Source of the DNA: Protopterus annectens
Lineage: Eukaryota > Chordata > Ceratodontiformes > Protopteridae
NCBI RefSeq assembly: GCF_019279795.1
Contig: NC_056745.1
Span: forward strand, 512,121,006 to 512,185,005
DNA: 64,000 nt
Direction: 5' to 3'
Within the stretch, counting starts at the first letter, position 1; each line of letters opens with the position of its first letter. A program made the position numbers and the translations under genes. Below the pieces are notes generated by a model. That model saw only the letters and a list, made by a program, of their open reading frames with translations, searched no databases and was not told the origin of the DNA. Shown here one piece after another: positions 1 through 9,992 of this stretch.

Positions 1-825
1 AAAATCTTCTGGAGGGGAAGCAGAGGGAATGGAATCCTCTGCATCAGAATCCTCATAGGTAGATAAGGGCAAATCCTGGTAATCAGAAGAAATAGAAATA
101 TCAGATACCTGATCCAAAGAATCAGAAGGCAAATCAGTTCTAGATCTCTTAGAGGGGAGGGCTGGCTTCCCCTAATTAAAGGTAATAAGGTCTTCAGCCA
201 TTCTAAGCATTTGTTTTTTAGGCATATGGGCCTGAGCATGCGGTCTGGACGTTGGTTTTCTAGGCATAGGTCGAGTTTTAGGCCTGGATGAAGAAGATGG
301 CGTCTGTTTAAAATTAAAGTCTGTAGGCCTGAATACACCCTCAGAAGTCTGTGCCTGCACAGCGGCTCCAGACCCATTCAAGGTAGAGACATTCACAGGT
401 TCCACAGTCAAAGAAGCATCTTGTGGCATATCCGACTCCGAATGGGTCTCAGCAGAGGCCTGCGAATCTGAAATAGTGGGTATCAGGGGCTGCAAAAGCA
501 CCTCAGTGAGCACCAGTGGACTGGTGATCAGCTTAATGGAAGCATAGTCGGCAGTTTTGGACCTATGCGGTCTGTCTTTATCCTTATGTTTTTTTTAGGA
601 ATATCGGTAGTCGGATGGCTTACCAAAGACATTTCTGGATAGTTATACAGAGTACCAAAATAATTTGCTGCAAATATAGCCCAACAACGGATAGTTTGGG
701 GGTTGAACAAGGCACAAAACAGACAGCGAGGGATGTTGTGGTCTGGGCCTAAGCAAGCAATGCAGTACAAATGAAAATCTTTGAGGTATTTGCTTTCCAC
801 AGTTAAGCCAATTGTTAACTAACAT
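1..825 (-). pseudogene. gag: DIRS gag, N-terminal part, broken (A1)
   Basis: Gag-like structural protein of a DIRS element. The start is placed at 825 because the reading MLVNNWLNCGKQIPQRF lines up with MSEKVNNCxxCGKQIPH at the start of the other family A gags. A zinc-finger-like block follows with CIACLGPDH. Further on come MPKKQMLRMAEDLITF and an acidic stretch (reading YEDSDAEDSIPSASPPEDF in sister copies). The reading moves between at least two frames, so it cannot make a full protein. The window edge removes the C-terminal half. The family assignment is firm by comparison with A3, A4 and A5; the molecular role (RNA binding and particle formation) is inferred. Confidence 0.8.
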
Positions 826-964
826 CGGTTAAGAGCAAGAAAAAGGATCCCCAACGAGGTACTTAACTTTTTTGAAGACTTTGGTTCTGAAACTCGAAAA
901 CAAAAATTTCAGAAGTCGACCGACCAGCACTTTCTAACTGCTTCTGCTACCGTGCGGCAAGAAA

Positions 965-1128
965 GACTGATGTAATGACATCGGCTGCATGTTTTATACC
1001 CCTGATGACCTGACGTCATGGAAGTGACAGCATCCGCCGCAGGAATCCAAGACTATGGTATTCAGGCCGGCTGAGGGCTATCTGCAGGCAGATAACCCAA
1101 ATGTGATGACTGCAACAGTGAAACACGA
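965..1128 (-). repeat. Right (5') inverted terminal repeat of A1
   Basis: This stretch is the reverse complement of the left ITR of copy A3 (8274-8431), including the blocks ATGTGATGACTGCAACAG and TATCTGCAGGCAGATAACCC. It marks the 5' end of A1. Confidence 0.85.
991..1018 (-). promoter_or_regulatory. TATA-like box plus CRE-like site in the A1 5' ITR
   Basis: Read on the minus strand, a perfect palindromic TGACGTCA (1011-1018) lies about 13 bases upstream of GGTATAAAAC (about 991-1000). That spacing and order suit a promoter driving gag transcription. The motifs are visible; promoter activity is inferred. Confidence 0.5.
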
Positions 1129-1250
1129 TTATCATCCAGGACTACAACAGTGAATACACTCGAACATCTACATTTATAAAAAGTGTACACAACTGTACTA
1201 CGTTCTTTGTGTTTCACTGTTGCAGTCATCACATTTGGGTTGATTCCCAA
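1129..1250 (-). repeat. Internal complementary region of A2
   Basis: The left half (ACAGTGAATACACTCGAACA then CATTTATA and GTACACAACTGTAC) is the reverse complement of a family A left end. The right half (GTGTTTCACTGTTGCAGTCA) is the reverse complement of the A2 right end. Such a region is the hallmark of DIRS elements and templates end joining. Confidence 0.8.
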
Positions 1251-1272
1251 AGCTAAGAAAGTTAGGAGGAAG

Positions 1273-2640
1273 TTAAAGAGCATTAGAGCCAGCTATTAAG
1301 CCCTGCAAGACTGCAGTGGCACATCCAGCTCTGGATTTAGAAAAGATAGGTATGTGGTAATGCTTGGTGAAGGCATGTACAGAGATCCAGGTTACAGCTT
1401 CTAGGATGTTCTTGGTAGGGACTACTCTGGGAAATGCAGCAGAGGTAGATGCAGCCTGGTGGAATGTGACCTTGTCCCCTGTGGGGTAGGTTTTGCATAG
1501 TGTTTGTAGCAGAAATAAATGCAAAGGGCTATCAATTTGGAAATTGTTTGCTTTGAAATGGCATTCCCCTCTGCCCCTGCAGCAAAGCCAACTAGCAGCT
1601 GTTCAGATTTTGAGAGGCTTAGTCCTGTCCAAATAGAATCCAAGTTGTCTGTGCACGGCCAGAGTGCAGTATTCGTTCCCCTTTGTTTTGTGGATTAGGG
1701 GAAAAAAGTAGGCAAATTAATAAATTAATGGACTGATTTAGGGCCACACTAGACACCACTCTGGGCATAAAGGAAGGATGAGTCCTGAGGGAAACCCTGT
1801 CCGCATGGAAGATGAAGGGTTCCACTCCCATTAGGGCCTGGAATTCAGATACTGCTTGCTGAAGTGATGGCTAGAAGGAAGGCCGTTTTCCAAGAAAGGA
1901 ATTTCAACTCTGCTATAGCAGCTGGCTCAAAGGGGGGGGGGGGGTGAGCTTTTCCAATACAAAGTTAAGGTACCAGGGTGGAGTGGGAGCTCTCCTGGCC
2001 TGAGGGGGGGGGGGGGGGTCTTAAATTTTAGGCCCCTCTAAGGAACTGTTTTAGCAAGGGGTGAGAGAAGAGGGGTGGCGCAGTATTATGTGCTGAAATG
2101 GCACAGGCATGAATTTTAATTGACAAGAAGGATAGGCCCTTGTGGAGCATTTCTGTTGAGTACTCTAGAATATGAGGTAAGCTGGGCACAGTTGTGCCCA
2201 CCCCCTGAGCCTGGCACCAGGAACAGTATCTTTTCCACTTTTCAGCATAGGATTTTCTAGTACTAGGCCTCCTTGCCTACAGAATGGCATCCAGCACCTG
2301 CTTACTGAGGGATGCTGGAGGAGAGCTCAAGGAATAAGCCAGGCTGCAAGGTTCAGGGTTTGAAGCTGAGGGTGCAGAATCTGGCCCACCTGCTGGGACA
2401 GCAGGGAAGGGGGTCTGAGGCAGGTGCCATGGTTGTAGCAGTGTCATACTGCGCAAGAGGGGGTACAAGTGCTGGAGTGGCCAGTCTGGTGCAATCAATA
2501 TTGTCCTTGGCTTGTCCTGTTTGATCTTTAGTAAAACCTTCGAGAGGAGAGGCAGAGGGGGAAAGGCATAAACAGAGAGGCTTTCTCAGGTAAAGGGCAG
2601 GGCATCCACTTTCCAAGCTTGACTGTGGGGAGCTCTTGTG
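1273..2640 (-). pseudogene. DIRS tyrosine recombinase, frameshifted (A2)
   Basis: Integrase of the phage-type tyrosine recombinase family, which would insert the circular DNA copy. The C-terminal end is readable at 1273-1524 (ILEAVTWISVHAFTKHYHIP, then SKSRAGCATAVLQGL), where the Y of KHY is the expected nucleophile. The middle (MPRVVSSVALNQSINL) is in another frame at 1619-1831. The N-terminal core-binding part (SLSKQVLDAIL) lies near 2277-2498. Two long G runs (near 1936 and 2005) fall in the coding region and contribute to frame loss. It is a pseudogene. Confidence 0.82.
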
Positions 2641-4440
2641 CAGAATTTGTTCAATTGGTAGTCCCGGGAAGAGGCAAACCGGTCAACCTCGAGTCCCTCC
2701 ATCTGTTCCTCAAGAGGTTGAATATTTTGGGTTCTAGTTTCCATTCATGTGGGTCCATGAGATTTCTGCTCAAGTCATCTGCCAGTAAATTTATTTTGCC
2801 TGGCAGGAATTGTGCTTGTAGGTGTACTTGGTAGCTCAAGGCTGTGGTCCACAGAGCCATGGCTAGTCTGCAGAGAGGGTACGAGTGGGTTCCCCCCTGC
2901 TTGTTTATGTACCACATAACTGTGGTGTTGTCTGTCTTTACCAATAGTTGCCCTGGAAGAGTATGGTCTTTGCAGGCTGTCAGAGCATTCTGTACATCTA
3001 ACATTTCTTTTTGATTGATATGCAGGTGCATCTGTCTCGGGTTCCATTTGCCCTGGAATGCACTGCCCTGCCATGTGAGCCCCCCATGCATAGTCTGATG
3101 CATCTGTTAGAGTTTGGGCGGCCGGGGGTAGAGTGAAAGGGAGTCCCTTGTTGTGGTAGCAGGCCTCTGCCCACCAAAGGAACTCTGTCCTTATACAAGG
3201 AATGATAGGAATCATTGTTTCCAGGTCCTGAGAATGTTGACACCATAGGCTTTTTAGATACAATTGGAGTTTTCTCATATGCAGTCTTGCATATGGAATT
3301 AGAATGCCAGAGGCCATGAACTCCAGAGCTTGCAGTATTTTCCTTGCAGATAGCTGTGGTTTTGAGGCCAATAGTTTGAAGGTTGTCAAACTTGTTTCTC
3401 CGGAGTGAGGAATGCCATCTGGGAAGTTGTGTTCAAGCTTGCTCCCAGGAATACAATCTGTTGGCAGGGTACTAGGTGAGATTTCTTTTCATTGATGGTG
3501 TACCCCAGTGAGGTTAGAAGTTTCTTTATGAATGCTATGTGTTGTAATAGCAAGTCCTGGCTTTCTGCCTGAATCAGCCAAGTATGAGTACATTTGAATA
3601 TTTCTCTGCATGCAAAATGCAATGGCTGGAGCTAGACATTTTGTGAACACCCTGGCACAGTAGATAAGCCAAAGGGAAATGTAGAGAACTGAAAGTGCAT
3701 GGAGCCCACCCTGATGCGCAGGGATTGTTTGTAGGATCCTCTTATTGGGATGTGCAGGTAAGCTTCCTTTAAGTCTAAGGTTGCCAGTCAGGCATCCTTG
3801 GCTAGCATAGGAAGAAGCTGTTGAAAAGTTAGCATTTTGAATTTTGGAACCACCAGAAAGGTGTTGAGAATAGAGAGGTCCAGGATAGGACGCTAGGAGT
3901 TGTCTTTTCTGGGTACCAGAAAAAGTCTTGAATAAAAACCTTGTCCCCCTTGCTCTGCTGGGACAGGCTGAATAGCCCTGATAATGAGGAGAGAGAACCT
4001 GCTGTTGGGCCTCCGCCCACTGGTTTGGAGGGTAGGTCTGGCCAACCATTTGGGGTTGGTAGTGTGTGGAAGTGGAAACTATATCCTTGGGAAACTGTTC
4101 AAAACCCATTTGTCCTGGGTAATGAGTTCCCAGTTTTTTGCATGCAGGGCGAGCTTTCCTTCTAAGGGAGCAGGTAGTTGAGCAGAGCTTGGAAGGGTTA
4201 AGGTTAAATCATTGTGCCATTTTTCCATAGGGGGGTGGCTTACTACTCCCTGCTTTGGAAGTGGGAGCCCCCCACTGCTTATATCTGTGCGTAGTCTGAC
4301 ACTGTAGCCTTGGGTGGTCTGCTGTTCCAGGGGTTGCACTGAGGAGGTCTGGAAGGGACTGGAAAGGATCAGTTGTTTGTAGGCCAATGCCTACTGAATC
4401 TGGGAGGCTGAACTTGTAGGAAATCTTTTAACAGTTTGCA
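2400..4440 (-). pseudogene. pol: DIRS pol: RT, RNase H and methylase-like domain, broken (A2)
   Basis: Remains of the DIRS pol. The RNase H part is readable as KTDNTTVMWYINKQGG and LPGKINLLADDLSR (2651-3103). The RT part is spread over 3386-4387. The RT catalytic box that reads YLDD in sister copies is damaged here: a short deletion turns it into YLAD followed by a new frame (near 3575). The N-terminal end contains a core like APLEGKLALHAKNWELITQD. Several frames alternate, so no functional enzyme can be made. Confidence 0.82.
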
Positions 4441-5980
4441 TAGATTTAGCTTTTTCCTCCATCCTTTTGAGGACTTCTGCTTTGTTGCCAAAAGGCAGTC
4501 TTGGTTTAAGGGATCATGCAGTAATTTAGCTTTAACATGATCTGGCAAGTTTTGTTCCTTAAGCCAGACATGCCTTCTAAGTGACAGCAGCCTTGCAAGA
4601 TGCTTCTAAAGCGTCAAAACCACATTGCAAAGTATGTTTACCAACTTGTTCTGCAGAATGCATTAAATCTTGCAAGTCTTTGTGTTCAGCACAGTCAGGA
4701 ATCAACATAATTTTCTGTTTTAATCCCATAATATGCTGCTGATACTTTAACATATGAAACTGGCAATTTAAAGCCCTAATGGCCAAAGTAACAGAAGTAT
4801 ATACCTTCTTACCCCATCTGTCTAAGGCTCTAGAATCTCTATCAGAAGGGGTAGGATTTTTGGCAGCAGTAGCCTTAATACCTTTTGGTTCTTGGGAAAT
4901 GGTCTCTGGATCCGCAGGAGGATTCTTGAAGAGGAACTTGAGAGTCAGGTACTCTATACTGGTCAGGTTTTCTGGGAGCTGGAGGTGAAGTGTCTGGGGT
5001 AAGGCTAGATTCTAAAAAAGCATCATCTACAATGTCCTGAACAGGAGGGATAGCCAAAGGCCTGTGAGGCAGGAGTAAGAATTCCCCAAGTCTCTTTTTG
5101 GACGCAGAATAATCCTGGCTTTCCTAGCGGAAATGCTCCTTAAGAGTATGCAAGGTTTCACCTAAAGAAAAATCTTCTGGAGGGGAAACAGAGGGAATGG
5201 AATCCTCTGCAACAGAATCCTCTTTAGAAGATAAGGGCAAATCCTGGTAATTAGACTGAGCAGAAATATCAGATTCCTGATAAGAAGAATCAGAAAATCA
5301 GTTCTAGGTCTCAGAGGGGGAAGGCTGGCTTTCCCTAATTAAGGTAATAAGGTCTTCAGCCATTCTAAGCATTGGTTTAGGCATATGGGCCTGAGTCTGT
5401 GGTTTTGTCGTCTGTTTTCTAGGCGTAGTGAGTTTTTAGCCTGAGAAATTCAGAACTTATGGATGGAAAAGATGGTGTCTGTTTAATATGAATGTCTGCA
5501 GGCTTGAAACACCGTCAGAAGCCAGTGCCTGCACAGCGGCTCTGGACCCATACAAGGTAGAGACATCCGCAGGTTCCAGTAGAAGCATCTTGCGGCATAC
5601 CGGACTCCGAATGGGTCTCAGTAGAGGCCTGCGAATCTGAAGCAGCAGGTTTCAGGGGCTGCGAAACAGCCTAAGTACCGGCGGACTGATGACTAGTTTA
5701 ACGGAAGCATCGTCGGCAGTTTGGACCTATGCAGTCTGTCTTGATCCTTATGTTTTTTCAGATTGGTAGTCGGATGGCTTAAAGCCATTTCAGAGTAGGG
5801 AGACAGAGTACAAAAGTAACTGGCTGCAAAAATAGCCTGATGACTAATAGGCTGGGCATTGAACAAGGCACAAAACCGACAGAGGGACGTCGTGGTCTGG
5901 GCCTAAACAGGGATGCAGTAAGAATGAAAATCTCTGAGGTATTTGCTTTCCACTGGTAGACAATTAACTTTTACTGATAT
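4440..5980 (-). pseudogene. gag: DIRS gag, broken (A2)
   Basis: Gag remnant. The conserved C-terminal block reads MAIRALNCQFHMLKYQ (near 4740-4786) followed by EQVGKHTLQCGFDALEASC. An LTPDTSPPAPRKPDQYRVP block lies near 4990. The start codon itself is changed: the position equivalent to the ATG before SEKVNNC reads ATATCAG (near 5978). The 5' half (5100-5980) has many small deletions compared with A1 and A3. Confidence 0.78.
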
Positions 5981-6104
5981 TGGTTGGAGCAAGAAAAATG
6001 ATACCCAACGGGGTACTTATCTTTTTTGAAGACTTCAGGTCTGAAACTCAAAAATTTCAGGAGACGGCCAACCGGCACTTGCGAACTGCTTCGGGCATCA
6101 CACG

Positions 6105-6284
6105 CCAAGAAAGACTGATGTAATGGTGTCGGCTGCATGTTTTATATCCCTGACTACCTGACATCAGGAAAGAAGCGACAGCATCTGACGCAGAAATCCG
6201 AAGACTCTGGTATTCAGGCCGGCTGAGGGCTACCTGCAGGCAGATAACCCAAATGTGATGACAAACAGTGAAACACGAAGAACA
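6105..6284 (-). repeat. Right (5') inverted terminal repeat of A2
   Basis: Matches the right ITRs of A1 and A3, including GGCTACCTGCAGGCAGATAA and TTTTATATCCCTG (a TATA-like box when read on the minus strand). The ACTGCAACAGTG block of the sister copies is shortened here to ACAAACAGTG. Confidence 0.8.
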
Positions 6285-7460
6285 AAGACTGTGCGTGCAA
6301 CATCCCATTGGTGGACTAAGTGTCCAGGAACAGAACTATGTGAAGCATCCATTCGTAGAACTGGGTTCAGGACTTGCTCAGAGTCTGCCACAAGGTTCGT
6401 GTTGGAAGGAATGTACATGGTCTGGATTGTTATGTTGTGCTGATACAGGAATTCCCACTAGAAAAGCCAGTCTGTACAGGAGGTAGGATCTGGTTCTCCC
6501 TTTCTTGTTCACACACCAGAGGACAGTCATGTTGTCAATGAAGTTTTAGTGCACCTGGGTGAAGGAGGGAATGGAAGGTTTGCAAGGCTAGGAGCAATGC
6601 TCACATCTATCTTATGTTGATGTGTTCCCTTGTGTGTGAGGGACCACCTTCGACTGTAAATTTGCCCGGGGTTGTGCCCCAGCCAATGTCTGATGCATCT
6701 GTGTGAAGTTCTTGGACTGGATCTAGTAGGTGTAGGGGTAGTCCTGGGTTTAGCTGCATCTGTTGGATCCACCAGAGAAGCTCCCTCTTCGGGCACGGGA
6801 TGAGGGGAATGAGGTATTCTAGTGGATGAGTGTTGGGTCCAGACGGATCTGATGAATCACTGGAATTTCGTTTCTCATATGTAGCCTTGCCAGGGATACC
6901 ATGGGTATTGGTTGAGGCCATAAAACCTAGTACTCTGAGGAACTCCCTGGCCATGATGTGGTTCAATGGGAGGAGAGCTTGGAAGGCAGCCTAAAGGTCC
7001 TCTGCCTTTTGGGGTGGTAGACACACTTTCATAATGTCTGTTTGGATTTGGCAGCCCAGAAAGGGGTTGTCTTGGGACTTGGTGAGGTTTGATTTTATGA
7101 AATTTATTTTGAACCTCAGATTTCCCAGGAAGGTAATGGTAGTCTGTAGGTTCTGCTAAAGAACCTGCATATTTGGGGCCTGTAAAAGCAGGTCGTCCAG
7201 GTATGTGAAAAATCTGAATACCCAGGAGCCTGCAGTGAGCAATCACTGGAGCCAAACATTTTGTGAAAACTCTTGGGGCTGTGGAGAAGGCCAAAGGGCA
7301 ATGCAGAGAATTGAAAACGCCACGAACCCAGAGAAAAATGTAAACCTTTTCTGTACCTGGTGTGAATAGGGATGTGGAGATGGGCATCTTTTGTGCCTAA
7401 AGAGGCCACGAATCCCTGTGGGAGAAGCAGAGGAAAAAAGGATTTGTAGAGTTAGTACTT
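6285..7460 (-). pseudogene. pol: DIRS RT/RNase H fragment (B0)
   Basis: The RNase H part reads LHTDASDIGWGTTP (6607-6966), preceded by HIMAREFLRVLGFMAS, the connection region. The RT part has KDAHLHIPIHTRYRKGLHF and FSALPFGLLHSPKSF (7116-7409), equal to RT motifs A and B. The catalytic motif TYLDDLLL can be read near 7188-7210, in a different frame from motif B. The reading ends at the RT block KVLTLQ and runs straight into gag sequence. It is a broken fragment. Confidence 0.75.
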
Positions 7461-7464
7461 TTAG

Positions 7465-7690
7465 CTGTTATGTTTTCAAAACGCAAAGCAAAGCCAGTGA
7501 CGAAAGCATACTTCTAAGGATCTTAGGAATGAACGACTGGCAAATAATGCTAGACTTACAGTCGTGGCTGGGGCCGAGGCAAAAAAAGACATTAGGTATG
7601 GCTGTCCTTATGTGGAATTTGTCTTCCACACTGGCACTTGACCTGGATGACAAAACAGCAAGAAAAAAGGAGATCACACAATGGGATACT
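7465..7690 (-). pseudogene. gag: DIRS gag zinc-finger fragment (B0)
   Basis: Reads FFCLGPSHDCKSSIICQSFI then PKILRSMLSSLALL, which lines up with CLGREQYHTSCIICQSFVPK and TLRSNLAALNLYL in the B3 gag. The Cys/His spacing of the finger is kept in part. It is fused at its 3' side to RT, so the rest of gag and the RT start are deleted. This stretch has no start codon that matches the family. Confidence 0.65.
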
Positions 7691-7799
7691 CATCTGAAAG
7701 CAGAAAGTCAGAAACACTGGAAGCTCTACTATTGGTCAGAGCTGGTGTTGACTGGCGGCAGAAAAGTTGTGAGGATATGTGCCTATGTCTGTTTTATGG

Positions 7800-8040
7800 G
7801 GTCTACTTCAGAAGGCTGACAAACCAAAAGACTGAAAATTCAAAATACTGAACACATTTTTAATGCAGGGGGCAAGCTCCCTTGCACCCCTCATGTGGGG
7901 GGGGGGGGCTGTACCCCCACACCCACTGCTAACTATATATACAAACACCAAGATCCCACAACAGTGGAGAAGGGGCAAATTTCATCATTCACTATTTTGA
8001 ATTTTCAGTCTCTTGGTTTTCCAGTCTTCTGAAGTAGACC
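7800..8040. mobile_element. MITE with about 48-bp terminal inverted repeats
   Basis: Starts GGTCTACTTCAGAAGGCTGA and ends in the reverse complement of GGTCTACTTCAGAAGACTGG; the complementarity runs on through AACCAA(A/G)AGACTG and AAAATTCAAAATA, about 48 bases in all. GTTTTATGG lies just outside the left end (7791-7799), and the same nine bases lie one base outside the right end (8042-8050), which looks like a target duplication. The centre holds a G run and no ORF. Long TIRs with a 9-10 bp duplication would fit a Mutator-like or hAT-like non-autonomous element; the superfamily is not settled. Confidence 0.75.
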
Positions 8041-8224
8041 AGTTTTATGGCCTAAATCTGACTGCTGCCAATGTCAGACGTACCCTGGCCGATGTCTGGT
8101 GCCTTTTGGCGGGGATATCCCTCAAGAATACTGCAGCAAGTGAATAGAACACCAGATGAGCAGCTGTTGCACTATTAGCCAGTAGTATTATTATGAATTG
8201 CCTGTTCACAGCAGCACCACCAAA

Positions 8225-8431
8225 AGTACAGTTGTCTACACTTACCATAAATGTGGATGTTGAGTGTATTCACTCTGTTGCAGTCATCACACTTGGGTTA
8301 TCTGCCTGCAGGTAGCCTTCAGTCGGCCCGAATACCAGTCTTGGGATTTCTGCGCCAGATGCTGTCGCCTTTTCCATGACGTCAGGGGTAAAAAACATGC
8401 AGCAGACGCCATTACATCAGTTTTTCTTGCC
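8225..8431 (-). repeat. Left ITR of A3
   Basis: Positions 8274-8431 are the inverted match of 19018-19179. The outermost 49 bases (AGTACAGTTGTC to TTCAC) are unique to this end and reappear, reverse complemented, in the ICR. It contains a perfect TGACGTCA at 8377-8384. Confidence 0.9.
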
Positions 8432-8574
8432 CCAGATGTCAGGAGCCCCCCAAAACAGGAAGCCATTGCATGGTGTTTAGCACCTCCAGTAAAAAGCAAA
8501 TATCGCGGCCATAAGATACGGCCAAAAAGAGGACAGGTAGGAAGTCTAGAAAAGTCAGGGGGCTGGAGGGAGGG

Positions 8575-8690
8575 TAACCAGGACTGCAACAGTGAATACA
8601 CTCGAATATCGACATTTATGGTAAGTGTACACGACTGTACTATGTTCGTGTTTCACTGTTGCAGTCATCACACTTTGGTTGATTCCCAAA
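8575..8690 (-). repeat. Internal complementary region of A3
   Basis: The block GCAACAGTGAATACACTC up to CGACTGTACT is the reverse complement of the left end. It is followed at once by ATGTTCGTGTTTCACTGTTG, the reverse complement of the right end. The join CTGTACT/ATGTTC fixes the element ends as AGTACAG and GAACAT. Confidence 0.88.
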
Positions 8691-8719
8691 GCTGAGTAAG
8701 GGTGGAGGCAGTCAAGAAG

Positions 8720-9992
8720 AATTGGGGCTGGCTAGCAGGCCTTTTAAGACTGCTGTGACAAATCCAGCTCTGGATTTAGAAAAGTCCGGTAAGTGGTAAT
8801 GCTTGGTGAAGGTGTGTACAGAACTCCAGGTTGCAGCTTTCAAGATGTCCCTGGTAGGGACTGCCCTGAGAAATGCTGTAGAAGTTGAGGTAGCCCTAGT
8901 GGAATGAGTTCAGATTCCTCTGTGGGGAGGTTTTCCATGGTTTTCGTAGCAGAAATGGATGCAGAGTGCTATTCATTTGGAAATTGTTTGCTTTGAAATG
9001 GCCTTGCCCTCTGCCCCTGTAGCAAAGCTGACTAGCAGCTGGTCAGATTTTTTGAAAGGCTTAGTCTGTCAAGGTAGAACTTGAGTCATCTGGGCACGTC
9101 CAAGCAGTGCAGGATCCTCTCCCCTTTATTCTGAGGATTAGGGGAAAAAGGTTGGTAAATGGATGCATTGGTTTAAAGCCATACTGGATACCACCTTGAG
9201 CATAAATGAAGGTTTAGTCCTGATGGAGACCCTGTAAGCCTTGAAAATAAGGAAGGGTTCCACAGCCATTAGTGCCTGTAGCGGAAACACTTCTTACTGA
9301 AGTGATGGCTGGAAATAAGGCTGTTTCCGAGAGAGGAATTTGAACTCTGCTGTAGCAGCAGTTTCAAAAGGGGGAAAGCGTGAGCTTCTCTAGTACAAAG
9401 TTAAGGTCCCAAAGCAGGGGTGGGAGCTCTCCTAGGGGGTCTTAAATAGTTAGCTCCTCTCAGGAACTGTTGGATCAGGGGGTGAGAAGAGAGAGGCCTG
9501 AATCCTAATTGATGAGAAGGAAGGGCCTTTGTGGAGCAGCTCTGCTAGGTAATCTAGAATTAGAGGTAAGAAGGGCACGGCAGTGTCCTTTCCTAGAGAC
9601 TGGCTCCAAGAACAGTATCTTTTCCATTTTTCTGAATAGGATTTCCTAGTACTAGGCCTTCTGGCCTCACGGATTACGTCCAGCATCTGTTTGCTGAAGG
9701 CTGCTGGTGGTGTGTTCAGGGAATAAGCCACGCTGCAAGGTTCATAGTTTGCAGCTGAGGATGCAAAATCTGTCCCTCCTGCTGGGAGAGCAGGGAGGGG
9801 GTGTGATGTAGGTGCCAGGGTGGCACTGCTGTCAGATTGCATAAGAGTGGGTACCAGTGCTGGCGTGGCCAGTCTGGTGCAATACGGATTGCCCTTGGTC
9901 TGTCTTGCTTGAACTTGAGCAATACTTTTGAGAGGAAGGGCAGAGGGGGAAGGCATAAATTGAGAGGTTTTCCCATGTAAAGGATAGGGCAT
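8720..9992 (-). pseudogene. DIRS tyrosine recombinase, broken C-terminal half (A3)
   Basis: The N-terminal part is open at 9450-9992. It covers the methylase-like overlap (LATPALVP) and the SAM-like core-binding domain (AFSKQMLDVIREARRPSTRK, then SYSEKWKRYCSW and SFSSIRIQASL), and stops early. The catalytic half (8720-9450) survives only as scattered frames, for example sequence matching the SKSRAGF block near 8760 and the FEPAA block near 9360. No intact R-H-R-Y set can be read in one frame. Confidence 0.8.

Larger units (their letters stand above)
1..1128 (-). mobile_element. DIRS retrotransposon copy A1, 5' part only
   Basis: This is the 5' end of a family A DIRS element cut by the window edge. 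It holds the start of gag and the right ITR. The last ITR bases read GTGAAACACGA and then stop about seven bases short of the expected end (compare AAACACGAAGAACAT at the end of copy A3). The next base already belongs to copy A2. Family A membership rests on near-identical ITR sequence with A2 and A3. Confidence 0.85.
1129..6284 (-). mobile_element. DIRS retrotransposon copy A2, lacking its left ITR
   Basis: A family A DIRS element of about 5.15 kb, in the order right ITR, gag, pol, YR, ICR. The left ITR and most of the spacer before the ICR are missing, and the ICR abuts the end of copy A1. The right end reads AACACGAAGAACA and then passes into an unrelated DIRS pol fragment (B0), so A1 and A2 together probably sit inside B0. 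All three genes are heavily frameshifted. Confidence 0.88.
6285..7799 (-). mobile_element. DIRS fragment B0 (family B-like), internally deleted
   Basis: A remnant of a DIRS element different from family A. It holds RNase H and part of RT (6285-7460) joined directly to the gag zinc-finger start (7465-7690). Neither ITR is present. The left break is where A2 ends. The gag part resembles the B2 and B3 gags (CQSFxPKxLRS), so it belongs with or near family B. Confidence 0.7.

Noticed and set aside
7425-7452. Strong splice-acceptor-like tract on the minus strand (pyrimidines then CCCACAGG)
   Set aside because: In frame it encodes the RT block FFPLLLPQGFVASLG that is conserved in family B, so the tract is explained by coding sequence.
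7391-7819. A 142-codon plus-strand ORF
   Set aside because: It is antisense to the gag finger and RT remnants of DIRS B0, which explain the sequence. The plus-strand protein has no recognisable features.
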